Source of the DNA: Streptomyces tateyamensis
GTDB taxonomy: Bacteria > Actinomycetota > Actinomycetes > Streptomycetales > Streptomycetaceae
Assembly: GCF_003205575.1 (NCBI RefSeq)
Contig: NZ_PYBW01000036.1
Coordinates: 1 to 64,000 of the forward strand
Direction of reading: 5' to 3'
Length of the DNA stretch: 64,000 nt
The notes below the pieces were generated by a model, which worked only from the letters and a program-made list of their open reading frames with translations, had not been told where the DNA came from and searched no databases. This document shows positions 23,749-32,823 of this stretch, one piece after another (position 1 is the first letter of the stretch; the number at the start of each line of letters is the position of its first letter). The position numbers and the translations under genes are program-made.

Positions 23749-24648
23749 ATGGATGTGGTGAGCGACGCGATCTCGACCGTGCGGATCGGCCGGGCCTCCT
23801 CCCACCGCGTGCAGGTCAGCGGGCGGTGGTCGACCCGGCTGGCCCCGTACGACGGGGCGGGGTTCCACGTGGTGCTGCGCGGCAGCTGCGTGCTGGTGCC
23901 GGACGGTGGTGGCGAGCCGCTGCCGCTCGGCCCGGGGGACGCGGTGCTGCTGCCGCACGGCGCCGGGCACGTGCTCGCGGACGGTGCGGCCGGGGCGGAC
24001 GCCGCGGCCAGGGCGGTGCCGTTCGAGGAGTGGTCCGGCGAGCCGCACGGCGACGGCCGGGACGAGGTCCAGCTGCTGTGCGGCAAGTACCGCCTCGACC
24101 GCAGCCGGGCGCACCCGCTGCTGGCCGAGCTGCCGCAGGTCGTGCACCTGCCCCAGCGGATCGGCGGGCCGCCCGAACTGCGCAGCGCCATCGACCTGTT
24201 GGGCCGCGAGCTGGACGGCCCGCGGCCCGGCGGCTGCATCGCGGTGCCCAGCCTGCTGGACCTGCTGCTGGTCTACATGGTCCGCGCCTGGCTGGCCGCG
24301 GGCACCGCCGGCGCCTGGCCCGCGGTGCTCGGCGACGGGGTGACCGCCGCCGCCCTGCGCGCCCTGCACACCGACCCCGCGGCTGCCTGGACCAACGAGC
24401 GGCTGGCCGCCGAGGTGGGCGTCTCCCGCCCCACCCTGGCCCGCCGGTTCACCGCCCTGGTCGGCCGCCCGCCGATGGGCTACCTCACCTGGTGGCGCCT
24501 GACCCGGGCCGCCGCGCTGCTGCGCGGGACGGACACCCCGCTGGCGGGCATCGCCGAACAGGTCGGCTACGGCACGCCGTACGCGCTCTCGCACGCCTTC
24601 AGCCGCGAGTTCGGCACCACGCCCGGCCGCTACCGGGCGGCCGGATGA
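23749..24648 (+). CDS. AraC-family transcriptional regulator with cupin domain
   Basis: A 299-residue protein. The N-terminal half (about 1-190) is an AraC cupin_6-type sensing domain (GAGFHVVLRGSCVLVPDGG, then LGPGDAVLLPHGAGHVL). The C-terminal double helix-turn-helix is TNERLAAEVGVSRPTLARRF plus LAGIAEQVGYGTPYALSHAFSREFGTTPGRYR. The ATG at 23749 fits the family start. It probably activates or represses the divergent MBL-hydrolase gene. Its stop is 7 bp from the stop of convergent fbiC. Confidence 0.92.
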   Translation: MDVVSDAISTVRIGRASSHRVQVSGRWSTRLAPYDGAGFHVVLRGSCVLVPDGGGEPLPLGPGDAVLLPHGAGHVLADGAAGADAAARAVPFEEWSGEPHGDGRDEVQLLCGKYRLDRSRAHPLLAELPQVVHLPQRIGGPPELRSAIDLLGRELDGPRPGGCIAVPSLLDLLLVYMVRAWLAAGTAGAWPAVLGDGVTAAALRALHTDPAAAWTNERLAAEVGVSRPTLARRFTALVGRPPMGYLTWWRLTRAAALLRGTDTPLAGIAEQVGYGTPYALSHAFSREFGTTPGRYRAAG

Positions 24649-24655
24649 CGAGGCG

Positions 24656-27232
24656 TCAGTCCAGCACCGGCAGCAGCTGCGGCAGGTGCCCGTCCGAGGC
24701 GAGGGCGGCCGCCCGCCGCTCGGGCGGGACCTCGCCGTAGGTGGTGGTGCGCTGGCGGGCCGGGCGCCCGGCCGCGGCGGCGATCGCCTCCAGGTCGCGG
24801 ACCGACTTGTAGCTGCCGTAGGCGGAGCCGGCCATCCGGGAGATGGTCTCCTCCATCAGGGTGCCGCCCAGGTCGTTGGCGCCGCTGCGGAGCATCTCGG
24901 CGGCGCCCGCCGCCCCCAGCTTGACCCAGCTGGTCTGGATGTTGGGGATGTGCGGGTGCAGCAGCAGGCGGGCCATCGCGACCACCGCGCGGTTGTCGCG
25001 GTGGGTCGGGCCAGGGCGGGCGATGCCCGCGAGGTACACCGGCGCGTTGGTGTGGATGAACGGCAGCGTGACGAACTCGGTGAAGCCGCCGGTGCGCTGC
25101 TGGATCCCGGCCAGCAGCCGCAGGTGCCCGAGCCAGTGCGCGGGGGTGTCCACGTGGCCGTACATCATGGTGGCGGAGGAGCGGATGCCCAGCTCGTGGG
25201 CGGTGCTGACGACCTCGACCCAGGTGGCGGCCGGGAGCTTGCCCTTGGTGAGCACCCAGCGCACCTCGTCGTCCAGGATCTCCGCCGCCGTGCCCGGGAT
25301 GGTGTCCAGGCCCGCCTGCTGAGCCGCCGTCAGCCAGTCGCGGATCGACAGGCCGGTCCGGGCGGCCCCGTTGACCACCTCCATCGGCGAGAACGCGTGC
25401 ACGTGCATCCCCGGCACCCGCTCCTTCACCGCCCGCGCGATGTCGAAGTAGGCCGTCCCCGGCAGGTCCGGGTGGATCCCGCCCTGCATGCAGACCTCGG
25501 TCGCGCCGACCTGCCAGGCCTGCTCGGCCCGGTCGGCCACCTGGTCGAGCGAGAGCGTGTAGGCGTCGGCGTCGGTGCGCCGCTGGGCGAAGGCGCAGAA
25601 CCGGCAGCCGGTGTAGCAGACGTTGGTGAAGTTGATGTTCCGGGTCACGCAGTAGGTGACGGTCTCCCCCACCGCGTCGCGGCGCACCGCGTCCGCGACG
25701 GCGCACAGCGCGTCCAGCGCCTCGCCCTCGGCGGCGAACAGCGCGAGCGCCTGGTCGTCCGTCAGGCGGGTGGGGTCGTCGGCCGCGACCGCGAGCGCCG
25801 CCCGGACGTCCCCCGGCAGCCGGGCCGGCGGGATGGCGGCGACCTGCTCGCGCAGCGCCGTCCAGTCGCCGTAGACCTCCTCGAAGTCGCCGCGGCGGTC
25901 GCCGGTGCGGCCCTCGGTGTCGATGGTGCGGTGCAGGTCGGTGCGGCCGGTGGCGGCGGGCAGTTGCTCCGGCTCCTGCCAGGGCCGCCCCGCCGGCAGC
26001 GCCCCGGCCGCCGCCAGCCCGGTCACCGGGTCGGCCAGCGCCTCGACGTGCGGGCGCACCCGCGGGTCCAGCCAGGGCTCGCCGCGCTGCAGGTACTCCG
26101 GATACACCGTCAGCCGCTCGCGCAGCTCGAAGCCCTCGGCGGCGGTGCGCCGGGCCAGCTCCTCGATCTGCGGCCAGGGGCGCTCCGGGTTGACGTGGTC
26201 CGGGGTGAGCGGCGAGACCCCGCCCCAGTCGTCGATCCCGGCCCCGATGATCAGCCGGTACTCGGCGTCGACCAGGTTCGGCGGGGCCTGGATCCGGGCG
26301 CCGGGCCCGAGCACCACCCGGGCCACCGCGATCGCGGCCGCCAGCTCCTCCAGCTCGGCGTCCGGCATCGCCCGCATCGCGGTGTCCGGCTTGGCCCGGA
26401 AGTTCTGCACGATGACTTCCTGGACGCCCTGGTAGCGGCGGGCCACCGAGCGGATCGCGAAGAAGGCGTCGGCCCGCTCCGCGTAGTCCTCGCCGATCCC
26501 GATCAGCACCCCGGTGGTGAACGGGACCGCACTGCGCCCGGCGTCCTCCAGCACCCGCAGCCGCACCGCCGGCTCCTTGTCCGGGGAGCCGTGGTGCGGG
26601 CCGCCGGGCTCGGACCAGAGCCGGGTGGCGGTGGTCTCCAGCATCATCCCCATGCTCGGGGCGACCGGCTTCAGCCGCTGGAGGTCGGTCCAGCCCAGCA
26701 CCCCGGGGTTGAGGTGCGGCAGCAGTCCGGTCTCCTCCAGCACCCGCACGGCCATCGCCCGCAGGTAGGCCAGGGTGTCGTCGTAGCCGTGCGCGTCCAG
26801 CCACTCGCGGGCCTCGGGCCAGCGGTCCTCCGGACGGTCCCCGAGGGTGAACAGCGCCTCCTTGCAGCCCAGCGCCGCACCCTGGCGGGCGATCTCCAGC
26901 ACTTCGTCGGGCGACAGGTAGAGCCCGTGGCCGTCCCGGCGCAGCTTGCCGGGCACGGTGGCGAAGGTGCAGTAGTGGCAGCGGTCCCGGCACAGCCGGG
27001 TGAGCGGGACGAAGACCTTCTTGGAGTAGGTGATCACGCCCGGCCGGCCGGCCGCGGCCAGCCCCTGGTCGCGCAGCCGGGCGGCCACGGCGCACAGCTG
27101 CGCGAGGTCCTCGCCCCGGGCCTGGAGCAGCACCGCGGCCTCGGTCCGGTCCACCGCCACCCCGTCCCGGGCCCGCCTGAGCGCCCGGCGCATCGAGGAC
27201 TCGGTGGGGGGCGTGCTGGGCATGTGGTCCAT
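24656..27232 (-). CDS. fbiC: bifunctional FO synthase (7,8-didemethyl-8-hydroxy-5-deazariboflavin synthase)
   Basis: An 858-residue fusion of CofG and CofH, both radical SAM enzymes, that makes FO, the chromophore of coenzyme F420, from tyrosine and the riboflavin precursor 5-amino-6-ribitylamino-uracil. The first [4Fe-4S]-SAM motif is C81-x3-C85-x2-C88 in [10 protein letters not shown] and the second is C539-x3-C543-x2-C546 in [11 protein letters not shown] linker at about 410-460 joins the halves. The fusion is typical of actinobacteria. ATG 27232 is used; an in-frame ATG three codons later is possible. It stands alone, convergent with the AraC gene; the other F420 genes (fbiA, fbiB, fbiD) are not in the window. 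Confidence 0.96.
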   Translation of the reverse strand: MDHMPSTPPTESSMRRALRRARDGVAVDRTEAAVLLQARGEDLAQLCAVAARLRDQGLAAAGRPGVITYSKKVFVPLTRLCRDRCHYCTFATVPGKLRRDGHGLYLSPDEVLEIARQGAALGCKEALFTLGDRPEDRWPEAREWLDAHGYDDTLAYLRAMAVRVLEETGLLPHLNPGVLGWTDLQRLKPVAPSMGMMLETTATRLWSEPGGPHHGSPDKEPAVRLRVLEDAGRSAVPFTTGVLIGIGEDYAERADAFFAIRSVARRYQGVQEVIVQNFRAKPDTAMRAMPDAELEELAAAIAVARVVLGPGARIQAPPNLVDAEYRLIIGAGIDDWGGVSPLTPDHVNPERPWPQIEELARRTAAEGFELRERLTVYPEYLQRGEPWLDPRVRPHVEALADPVTGLAAAGALPAGRPWQEPEQLPAATGRTDLHRTIDTEGRTGDRRGDFEEVYGDWTALREQVAAIPPARLPGDVRAALAVAADDPTRLTDDQALALFAAEGEALDALCAVADAVRRDAVGETVTYCVTRNINFTNVCYTGCRFCAFAQRRTDADAYTLSLDQVADRAEQAWQVGATEVCMQGGIHPDLPGTAYFDIARAVKERVPGMHVHAFSPMEVVNGAARTGLSIRDWLTAAQQAGLDTIPGTAAEILDDEVRWVLTKGKLPAATWVEVVSTAHELGIRSSATMMYGHVDTPAHWLGHLRLLAGIQQRTGGFTEFVTLPFIHTNAPVYLAGIARPGPTHRDNRAVVAMARLLLHPHIPNIQTSWVKLGAAGAAEMLRSGANDLGGTLMEETISRMAGSAYGSYKSVRDLEAIAAAAGRPARQRTTTYGEVPPERRAAALASDGHLPQLLPVLD

Positions 27233-27382
27233 GGACCGACCCTACGCCAGCGGGACTACCCAGGACGGGCCGAACCCTGAGGGGACCTCAGGGTTGACTG
27301 CTCCCCGGGATGTATGCGTGCTTGGCCCTGGCGGGCGATGCCACGGGACGGCCCCCGGGGCTCTAATGGGTGTCACGAAGCG

Positions 27383-27446
27383 TTGTGCTGACGGGATGTC
27401 GTGGAAGCGGTGGGTCGTGGAAGCGGGATGTCGTCCAGACGGGATA
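27383..27446. repeat. four tandem 16-bp direct repeats upstream of the LolA-like operon
   Basis: Units begin at 27383, 27399, 27415 and 27431. The consensus is TCGTGGAAGCGGGATG; the second and third units share TCGTGGAAGCGG exactly, and all but the second end in GGGAT. The array ends 52 bp before the ATG at 27499. Exact 16-bp phasing without gaps suggests an iteron-like protein-binding array rather than chance. The remaining part of the gap (27233-27382) holds no supported gene. Confidence 0.6.
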
Positions 27447-27498
27447 ACGGCGGGACCCGGATCGTACGAGGCCACCGCCCGACGGAGGGGTTGAACCG

Positions 27499-28824
27499 AT
27501 GACGCAGTTCGCAGGATTCGACGGGCCGCAGGGCGAGCCGCAGCACGACCCGAGCGGTGCCCAGCAGGCCGAGCCGGCCGGCCGGCCGTACCGGGCCCAG
27601 CGGCGCACCGCGCTGCGGGTACTGGTGCCGGCCGCGGTCGTCGCGGTGGCCGCGGCCGGTGTCGCCGTGGTGCCCGCGCTGGCCAGCGAGGGCAATCCGA
27701 CGCTGCCTCAGCAGACGGCGGAGCAGCTGGTCACCAAGGTGCTGTCGGACCGGACCCAGGCACTCAGCGGCACCGTCCAGGTCTCCACCGACCTGGGCAT
27801 CCCGAGCGAGGCGCTGGCGATGCTCGGGCACGGCGGGCTGGGCCAGGCGGTGACCGGCCAGGCGGCCGCGGCCGGCGGGGCCGGCCAGGCCCGCCAGGGG
27901 GCGGATGCGGCGCAGGCCGATCCGCAGGCCAAGCTGACCGAGCTGCTGGCCGGTCAGCACACCCTGCGGGTGTCCGTGGACGGGCCCGACAAGCAGCGGA
28001 TCGCGCTGCTCGACAACCTGTCCGAGTACGACCTGATCCACAACGGCGACCAGGGCTGGGCCTACGACAGCACCGGCAACCAGGTGCTGCACCTGGCGGG
28101 CAAGCCCGGGGCGCCGCAGCACCGGGACGGCGCACCGGGTCTGCCGGGCCTGCCGGGCACCCCCGGGGCGCAGGACCTGACCACCCCGCAGCAGGCCGCC
28201 CAGCGCTTCCTGGCCGACAGCGCCAAGAGCTCGGACGTGTCGGTGTCGGGCACCGGCTCGGTGGCCGGCCGCAGCGTCTACCAGCTCCAGGTCAGGCCCA
28301 AGCAGTCCGGCTCGACGATCGCCGCGGTGCAGATCTCGGTGGACTCGGCCACCGGCACCCCGCTGGCCGTCAAGGTGACCACCACCTCCGGCGCCACCGC
28401 GCTGGACGTGCACTTCGCCACCGTCTCGTTCGCCAAGCCGGACGCCGCCACCTTCGACTTCACCCCGCCGAAGGGTGCCAAGGTGACGGAGCAGCAGGAC
28501 GCGGCCGGGCAGGCGAAGCGGGCCGAGCCCGCGCGGCCCGAGCAGCCCGGGGCGGGCAGCCGGAAGGTGATCGGCGAGGACTGGAACACCGTGGTCTCCT
28601 TCGCCCTGCCCAAGGACGGGGCCGCGGGTGCGGCCAAGCCGGCCCCCGGCCGGCCGGCGGGCCTGCCGGACGCGCTGGGCATGGTCAAGTCGCTCGGCAA
28701 GCCGGTGGCCGGCGGCACCCTGATCAGCACCAAGGTGCTCAACGTGCTGATCACCGACGACGGCCGGGTCTACGCCGGCGCGGTCACCCCGACCGTGCTG
28801 CAGAACGCCGCGGGAGTGAAGTAA
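27499..28824 (+). CDS. LolA-like secreted/membrane-anchored protein
   Basis: A 441-residue protein with a cytoplasmic basic N-terminus (RPYRAQRRTALR), one signal/anchor helix (VLVPAAVVAVAAAGVAVVPALA), then a beta-rich extracytoplasmic domain of the LolA/LppX-like type (LSGTVQVSTDLGIPS ... YDLIHNGDQGWAYDSTGNQVLHL ... VYQLQVRPKQSGSTIAAVQISVD). Low-complexity Gly/Pro/Gln inserts at about 130-160, 215-235 and 340-400 are unusual. It is followed 3 bp later by an ABC transporter ATPase gene, so it is probably the periplasmic-side partner of that exporter. The ATG follows GAGGGG. Confidence 0.8.
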   Translation: MTQFAGFDGPQGEPQHDPSGAQQAEPAGRPYRAQRRTALRVLVPAAVVAVAAAGVAVVPALASEGNPTLPQQTAEQLVTKVLSDRTQALSGTVQVSTDLGIPSEALAMLGHGGLGQAVTGQAAAAGGAGQARQGADAAQADPQAKLTELLAGQHTLRVSVDGPDKQRIALLDNLSEYDLIHNGDQGWAYDSTGNQVLHLAGKPGAPQHRDGAPGLPGLPGTPGAQDLTTPQQAAQRFLADSAKSSDVSVSGTGSVAGRSVYQLQVRPKQSGSTIAAVQISVDSATGTPLAVKVTTTSGATALDVHFATVSFAKPDAATFDFTPPKGAKVTEQQDAAGQAKRAEPARPEQPGAGSRKVIGEDWNTVVSFALPKDGAAGAAKPAPGRPAGLPDALGMVKSLGKPVAGGTLISTKVLNVLITDDGRVYAGAVTPTVLQNAAGVK

Positions 28825-28827
28825 GCA

Positions 28828-29841
28828 GTGACCCAGTCCCCGACACTGGAGACCACCGAGGGGGGCCGCACCGCCGAGGCGGGCGCGGCCCCCGCGGGCG
28901 GTGCTCCGGTCATCCGCACCCAGGGCCTGACCAAGCGCTTCGGCGGCGGCCAACTGGCCGTCGACGGGCTCGATCTGACGGTGCCGCGCGGCAGCGTCTT
29001 CGGCTTCCTCGGGCCGAACGGCTCGGGCAAGACCACCACCATCCGGATGCTGATGGGCCTGATCGCGCCCACCTCCGGGGTGGCCACCGTGCTCGGCGAG
29101 TCGATGCCACAGGCGACCTCGCTGGTGCTGCCGCGGGTCGGCGCACTGATCGAGGGCCCGGCGCTGTACGGGTACCTGTCCGGGCGGGACAACCTCGCCC
29201 GGTTCGACGCGGCCGACCCCACCGCCGACCCGCGCACCCGCAAGGCGCGGGTCGGCGCGGCGCTGGAGCGGGTCGGGCTGAGCGCCGCCGCGGGCAAGAA
29301 GGCGCGGGCCTACTCGCTGGGCATGAAGCAGCGGCTCGGCCTGGCCGCCGCGCTGCTGCAGCCGCGCGAGCTGCTGGTGCTGGACGAGCCGACCAACGGC
29401 CTGGACCCGCAGGGCATGCGGGAGATCCGGGCGCTGGTGCGCGAGGTGGCGGCCGAGGGGACCACGGTCTTCCTCTCCTCCCACCTGCTCGACGAGATCG
29501 AGCAGGTCTGCACCCACGCCGCGGTGATGTCCAAGGGCCGGCTGCTGGTGCAGGGCACGGTGGCCGAACTGGCCGCCCGGGCCCAGGGCCGGCTGGTGGT
29601 GCGCACCCCGGCGGTGGCGAAGGCGGCCGAGGTGCTGCGCGAGCACGGGGTGACGGACGTGCGGCCGGCCGAGGGCCGGGTGGACGGCGCGCTGGAGGCG
29701 GCGGGCGACGAACTGCTGCCCGGCCTGTGCGCGGCGCTGGTGGCCGCCGGGGTGCCGGTGCACGGCTTCGGCGTCGAGCGGGGCACGTTGGAGGACGCCT
29801 TCGTGGCGCTGACCGGGGAGGGTTTCGATGTCGCAGGTTGA
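28828..29841 (+). CDS. ABC transporter ATP-binding protein
   Basis: A 337-residue ATPase of the DrrA/CcmA-like exporter class. Walker A is GPNGSGKTTT, the signature YSLGMKQRLGLAAAL replaces the classical LSGGQ, and Walker B is LLVLDEPTNGLDPQG, followed by an H-loop in SSHLLDEIEQV. The C-terminal about 90 residues form the extension typical of ABC-2 drug/lipid exporters. The GTG start lies 3 bp after the LolA-like gene. It overlaps the permease gene by 14 bp. Confidence 0.95.
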   Translation: MTQSPTLETTEGGRTAEAGAAPAGGAPVIRTQGLTKRFGGGQLAVDGLDLTVPRGSVFGFLGPNGSGKTTTIRMLMGLIAPTSGVATVLGESMPQATSLVLPRVGALIEGPALYGYLSGRDNLARFDAADPTADPRTRKARVGAALERVGLSAAAGKKARAYSLGMKQRLGLAAALLQPRELLVLDEPTNGLDPQGMREIRALVREVAAEGTTVFLSSHLLDEIEQVCTHAAVMSKGRLLVQGTVAELAARAQGRLVVRTPAVAKAAEVLREHGVTDVRPAEGRVDGALEAAGDELLPGLCAALVAAGVPVHGFGVERGTLEDAFVALTGEGFDVAG

Positions 29842-30721
29842 GGCCGTAGGGCCGAGCCGGCCCCAGACCGTGGCGGCCGGGCCGCGCCGGGGCACCCCGG
29901 CCGGGTTCCTGGCGCTCTTCCTGAGCGAGCTCGGGCTGACCTTCCGTCGGATGCGGACCATCGCGCTGCTCGGGGTGCTGGCCCTGGTGCCGATCCTGAT
30001 CGGCGTGGTGGTGAAGATCGAGACCGGCGACACCAACGGACGCGGCGGCGGCCCGGCCTTCATCGCCCAGGTCACCCAGAACGGGGTGTTCCTGGCCTTC
30101 ACCGCCCTCGTGGTCTCCCTGCCGGTCTTCCTGCCGATGACGGTGGGCGTGGTGGCCGGCGACTCGGTGGCCGGCGAGGCCACCTCGGGCACCCTGCGTT
30201 ACCTGCTGGTGGCCCCGGCCGGGCGGACCAGGCTGCTGGCGGCCAAGTTCGCCGCCGCGATGGCCTTCTGCGTGGCGGCGACGCTGGCGGTGGCGCTCTC
30301 CGCGCTGCTGATCGGCTCGATCCTGTTCCCGCTGGGCCAGGTCACGCTGCTCTCCGGAGACACCATCTCGCTCGGCTCGGCGCTGCTGCGGGTGGTGCTG
30401 ATCTGCGCGGTGGTGGCGCTCTCGCTGGCCGGGCTGGTGGCGATCGGGCTGTTCGTCTCCACCCTGACCGGCAGTGGGATCGCGGCGATGGCCACCACGG
30501 TCGGCCTGGTGATCATCGTTCAGGTGCTGGACAGCTTCCCGCAGTTGCACGCGGTGCAGCCCTGGCTCTTCACCCACCACTGGCTCAGCTTCGCGGACCT
30601 GCTGCGGAAGCCGATGTACTGGGACCAGGTCTGGCAGAACCTGGGCCTGCAGGCGCTGTACGTGGCGGTCTTCGGCAGCGCGGCCTGGGCCCGGTTCACC
30701 AGCCGGGACATCACCGCCTAG
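29828..30721 (+). CDS. ABC-2 type transporter permease
   Basis: A 297-residue membrane protein with six helices in the ABC-2 arrangement: ALLGVLALVPILIGVVV first, then a large loop with GDTNGRGGG, and later FCVAATLAVALSALLIGSI, VVLICAVVALSLAGLVAIGLFVS and GIAAMATTVGLVIIVQVL. The typical ABC-2 block EATSGTLRYLLVAPAGRTRLLAAK is at about residue 118. It pairs with the ATPase encoded just upstream. The substrate is unknown; with the LolA-like protein, lipid or lipoprotein export is plausible. Confidence 0.93.
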   Translation: MSQVEAVGPSRPQTVAAGPRRGTPAGFLALFLSELGLTFRRMRTIALLGVLALVPILIGVVVKIETGDTNGRGGGPAFIAQVTQNGVFLAFTALVVSLPVFLPMTVGVVAGDSVAGEATSGTLRYLLVAPAGRTRLLAAKFAAAMAFCVAATLAVALSALLIGSILFPLGQVTLLSGDTISLGSALLRVVLICAVVALSLAGLVAIGLFVSTLTGSGIAAMATTVGLVIIVQVLDSFPQLHAVQPWLFTHHWLSFADLLRKPMYWDQVWQNLGLQALYVAVFGSAAWARFTSRDITA

Positions 30722-30754
30722 ACAGCGGGGCGTTACCCGGCCCCGGGGCCGGTC

Positions 30755-31717
30755 CTAGTCCGCGGGGACCGGGGCCGGCTCCGGGCGTACCGGAGTGCGG
30801 GTGCGGGCGGCGCGGTCGGTGCGCAGGCGGTGCAGGGCGTCCCAGGTCAGCAGGACCAGCGCGGCCCAGACCAGGGCGAAGCCGGCCCAGCGGGCGGGGG
30901 CCATGGTCTCGTGGAAGTAGACGATGCCGAGCATGAACTGGAAGGTGGGGGCCAGGTACTGCAGCAGCCCCATGGTGGACAGCGGCAGCCGCACCGCCGC
31001 CGCGCCGAAGCAGAGCAGCGGGACCGCCGTGATCGGCCCGGTCAGCGCGAGCAGCGCCCCGTGTCCGGCCCCGTGCGAGGTGAGGGTCGCGTGGCCGCTC
31101 ACCGACAGGTACACCAGGTAGGCCAGCGCGAACGGGAACAGGAACCCCGCCTCCAGGGCGAAGCTCTCCAGGCCGCCCAGTGCCACCTTCTTCTTCAGCA
31201 GCCCGTACAGCCCGAAGCTCAGGGCCAGGGTGAGCGCGATCCACGGCAGCCGCCCGTAGCCGACGGTGAGCACCGCCACCGCCGCCGCCCCGATGCCGAC
31301 CGCCACCCACTGCAACCGGCGCAGCCGCTCGCGCAGCAGCAGCACGCCGAAGCCGATGGTGACCAGCGGGTTGATGAAGTACCCGAGGCTGGTCTCCACC
31401 ACGTGCCCGGAGTTCACTCCCCAGATGTAGACGCCCCAGTTGACCGCGATCACGGCGGCCGCCAGCGCGCTCAGCGCGAGCCGGCGCGGCTGGCGCAGCA
31501 GCGGGCGCAGCCAGGCCCAGTGCCGGCGGGCGGCGAGGATCCCGACCGCGGCCACCAGCGACCAGGCCATCCGGTTGGCCAGGATCTCGCCGGCCGGGCT
31601 CGGTTCGAGCAGCGGCCAGTAGAGCGGGAACAGCCCCCAGATGCCGTAGGCGGCGACCCCGAACCACAGGCCCGTCCCGGCCTCGCTGCCGGCGGGTATC
31701 CGGACTCTCTGCGGCAT
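30755..31717 (-). CDS. rarD: RarD-type EamA (DMT superfamily) transporter
   Basis: A 320-residue protein with ten short hydrophobic helices and two EamA repeats. RarD hallmarks are FGVAAYGIWGLFPLYWPLLE at the N-terminus and VNWGVYIWGVNSGHVVETSLGYFINPLVTI. The second half has the LLQYLAPTFQFMLGIVYFHETM block. Substrate unknown; despite the name, chloramphenicol resistance is not established. The ATG is at 31717. It is convergent with the ABC permease gene. Confidence 0.92.
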   Translation of the reverse strand: MPQRVRIPAGSEAGTGLWFGVAAYGIWGLFPLYWPLLEPSPAGEILANRMAWSLVAAVGILAARRHWAWLRPLLRQPRRLALSALAAAVIAVNWGVYIWGVNSGHVVETSLGYFINPLVTIGFGVLLLRERLRRLQWVAVGIGAAAVAVLTVGYGRLPWIALTLALSFGLYGLLKKKVALGGLESFALEAGFLFPFALAYLVYLSVSGHATLTSHGAGHGALLALTGPITAVPLLCFGAAAVRLPLSTMGLLQYLAPTFQFMLGIVYFHETMAPARWAGFALVWAALVLLTWDALHRLRTDRAARTRTPVRPEPAPVPAD

Positions 31718-31826
31718 GACGGTCCTCTTCCTCCACCCGGCGCTCGGTCGTGCCGACCGTAGCGGGCCCGGCCGAGCCTTGTCATCTCCGTTCTCACTGG
31801 TTGGTCATGACAGGGCAGGGCGGCGG

Positions 31827-32726
31827 TCAGGAGCCGCCCGGCCCCCACGGCTCGGCCAGGGTGAGGCCGGCCAGCTTCCCCGGGTTCAGCTGGGCCCGCA
31901 GGCCGGTGATCAGCCCGTCCGCGATGTCGAAGTTGAGCGAGCCGACCACGCCGCCGTCGGGGGCACGGACCAGCAGCGCCTGCTCGCCGTTGATCCAGGC
32001 GTAGTCGATGGCGACCCCGGCCAGCTCCGGCTTGGCCAGCACCCCGAGCAGCCAGCGGGCCACGTGGTCCGGCCCGTGCAGCGGGCGCCGGGCGGCCCGG
32101 ACCACGCCGCCACCGTCCGACCAGCTGGTCACCTCGGGGGCCAGCAGCTCCTTCACCGCCCCGGCGTCCCCGGTGGCGCAGGCGGCCAGGAACCGGTCGG
32201 TGACCCGGCGGCGCTCCTCGGTGTCGGTGTCGAAGCGCGGCCGACGGGCCGCCACGTGCGCCTTGGCCCGGTGCGCGGTCTGCCGCACCGCCGCCTCGGT
32301 CCGGTCCAGCGCCTCGGCGATCTCGGCGGTGGAGTAGCCGAAGACCTCGCGCAGCACGAAGACCGCCCGCTCCAGCGGGCTGAGCGTCTCCAGCACCACC
32401 AGCATGGCCAGCGAGACGGACTCGGCCAGCTCCGCCTGCTCGGCCACGTCCGGGGTGGTGAGCAGCGGCTCCGGCAGCCACGGCCCGACGTAGGACTCGC
32501 GCCGCACCTGGGCGGAGGTGAGCCGGTTGAGGGCCAGGTTGGTGACCGTGCGGACCAGGTAGGCCTTCGGGTTCCGCACCCCGGCGTGGTCGACGGCGGC
32601 CCACTTGAGCCAGGCGTCCTGCAGGATGTCCTCGGTGTCGGCGACGCTGCCGAGCATCCGGTACGCGGTGCCGAACAGCAGCCGCCGGTGCTCCACGCCC
32701 GGGTCCGGCGCCGTCTCCACGATCAT
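31827..32726 (-). CDS. ECF41-type RNA polymerase sigma factor with SnoaL-like C-terminal domain
   Basis: A 299-residue sigma factor. The sigma-2 domain reads LLFGTAYRMLGSVADTEDILQDAWLKW, and sigma-4 reads LETLSPLERAVFVLREVFGYSTAEIAEALDRTEAAVRQ. A roughly 100-residue SnoaL-like domain follows (FLAACATGDAGAVKELLAPEVTSWSDGGG) with the WGPGGS end. In the ECF41 group the C-terminal extension acts as a built-in anti-sigma-like regulator and no separate anti-sigma exists. ATG 32726 was preferred; GTG 32735 is the alternative. The usual neighbour, a COE-type oxidoreductase or carboxymuconolactone decarboxylase, is absent. Confidence 0.9.
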   Translation of the reverse strand: MIVETAPDPGVEHRRLLFGTAYRMLGSVADTEDILQDAWLKWAAVDHAGVRNPKAYLVRTVTNLALNRLTSAQVRRESYVGPWLPEPLLTTPDVAEQAELAESVSLAMLVVLETLSPLERAVFVLREVFGYSTAEIAEALDRTEAAVRQTAHRAKAHVAARRPRFDTDTEERRRVTDRFLAACATGDAGAVKELLAPEVTSWSDGGGVVRAARRPLHGPDHVARWLLGVLAKPELAGVAIDYAWINGEQALLVRAPDGGVVGSLNFDIADGLITGLRAQLNPGKLAGLTLAEPWGPGGS

Positions 32727-32762
32727 GGACGCCACAGTACGCCGCCCGGCCCGGCCGGAGCG

Positions 32763-32802
32763 GGCGAGCCCCGGACTCCCGAGCGGGAGTCCGGGGCTCG
32801 CC
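32763..32802 (-). terminator. 19-bp perfect hairpin after korB
   Basis: The sequence 32763-32781 pairs with 32784-32802 without mismatch around a 2-nt AG gap (effective tetraloop CGAGCG-like). It lies 21 nt beyond the korB stop and upstream of the ECF41 gene, so it should end the korAB transcript. Confidence 0.85.
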
Positions 32803-32823
32803 GGACCGGGACCTGACGAAAGC

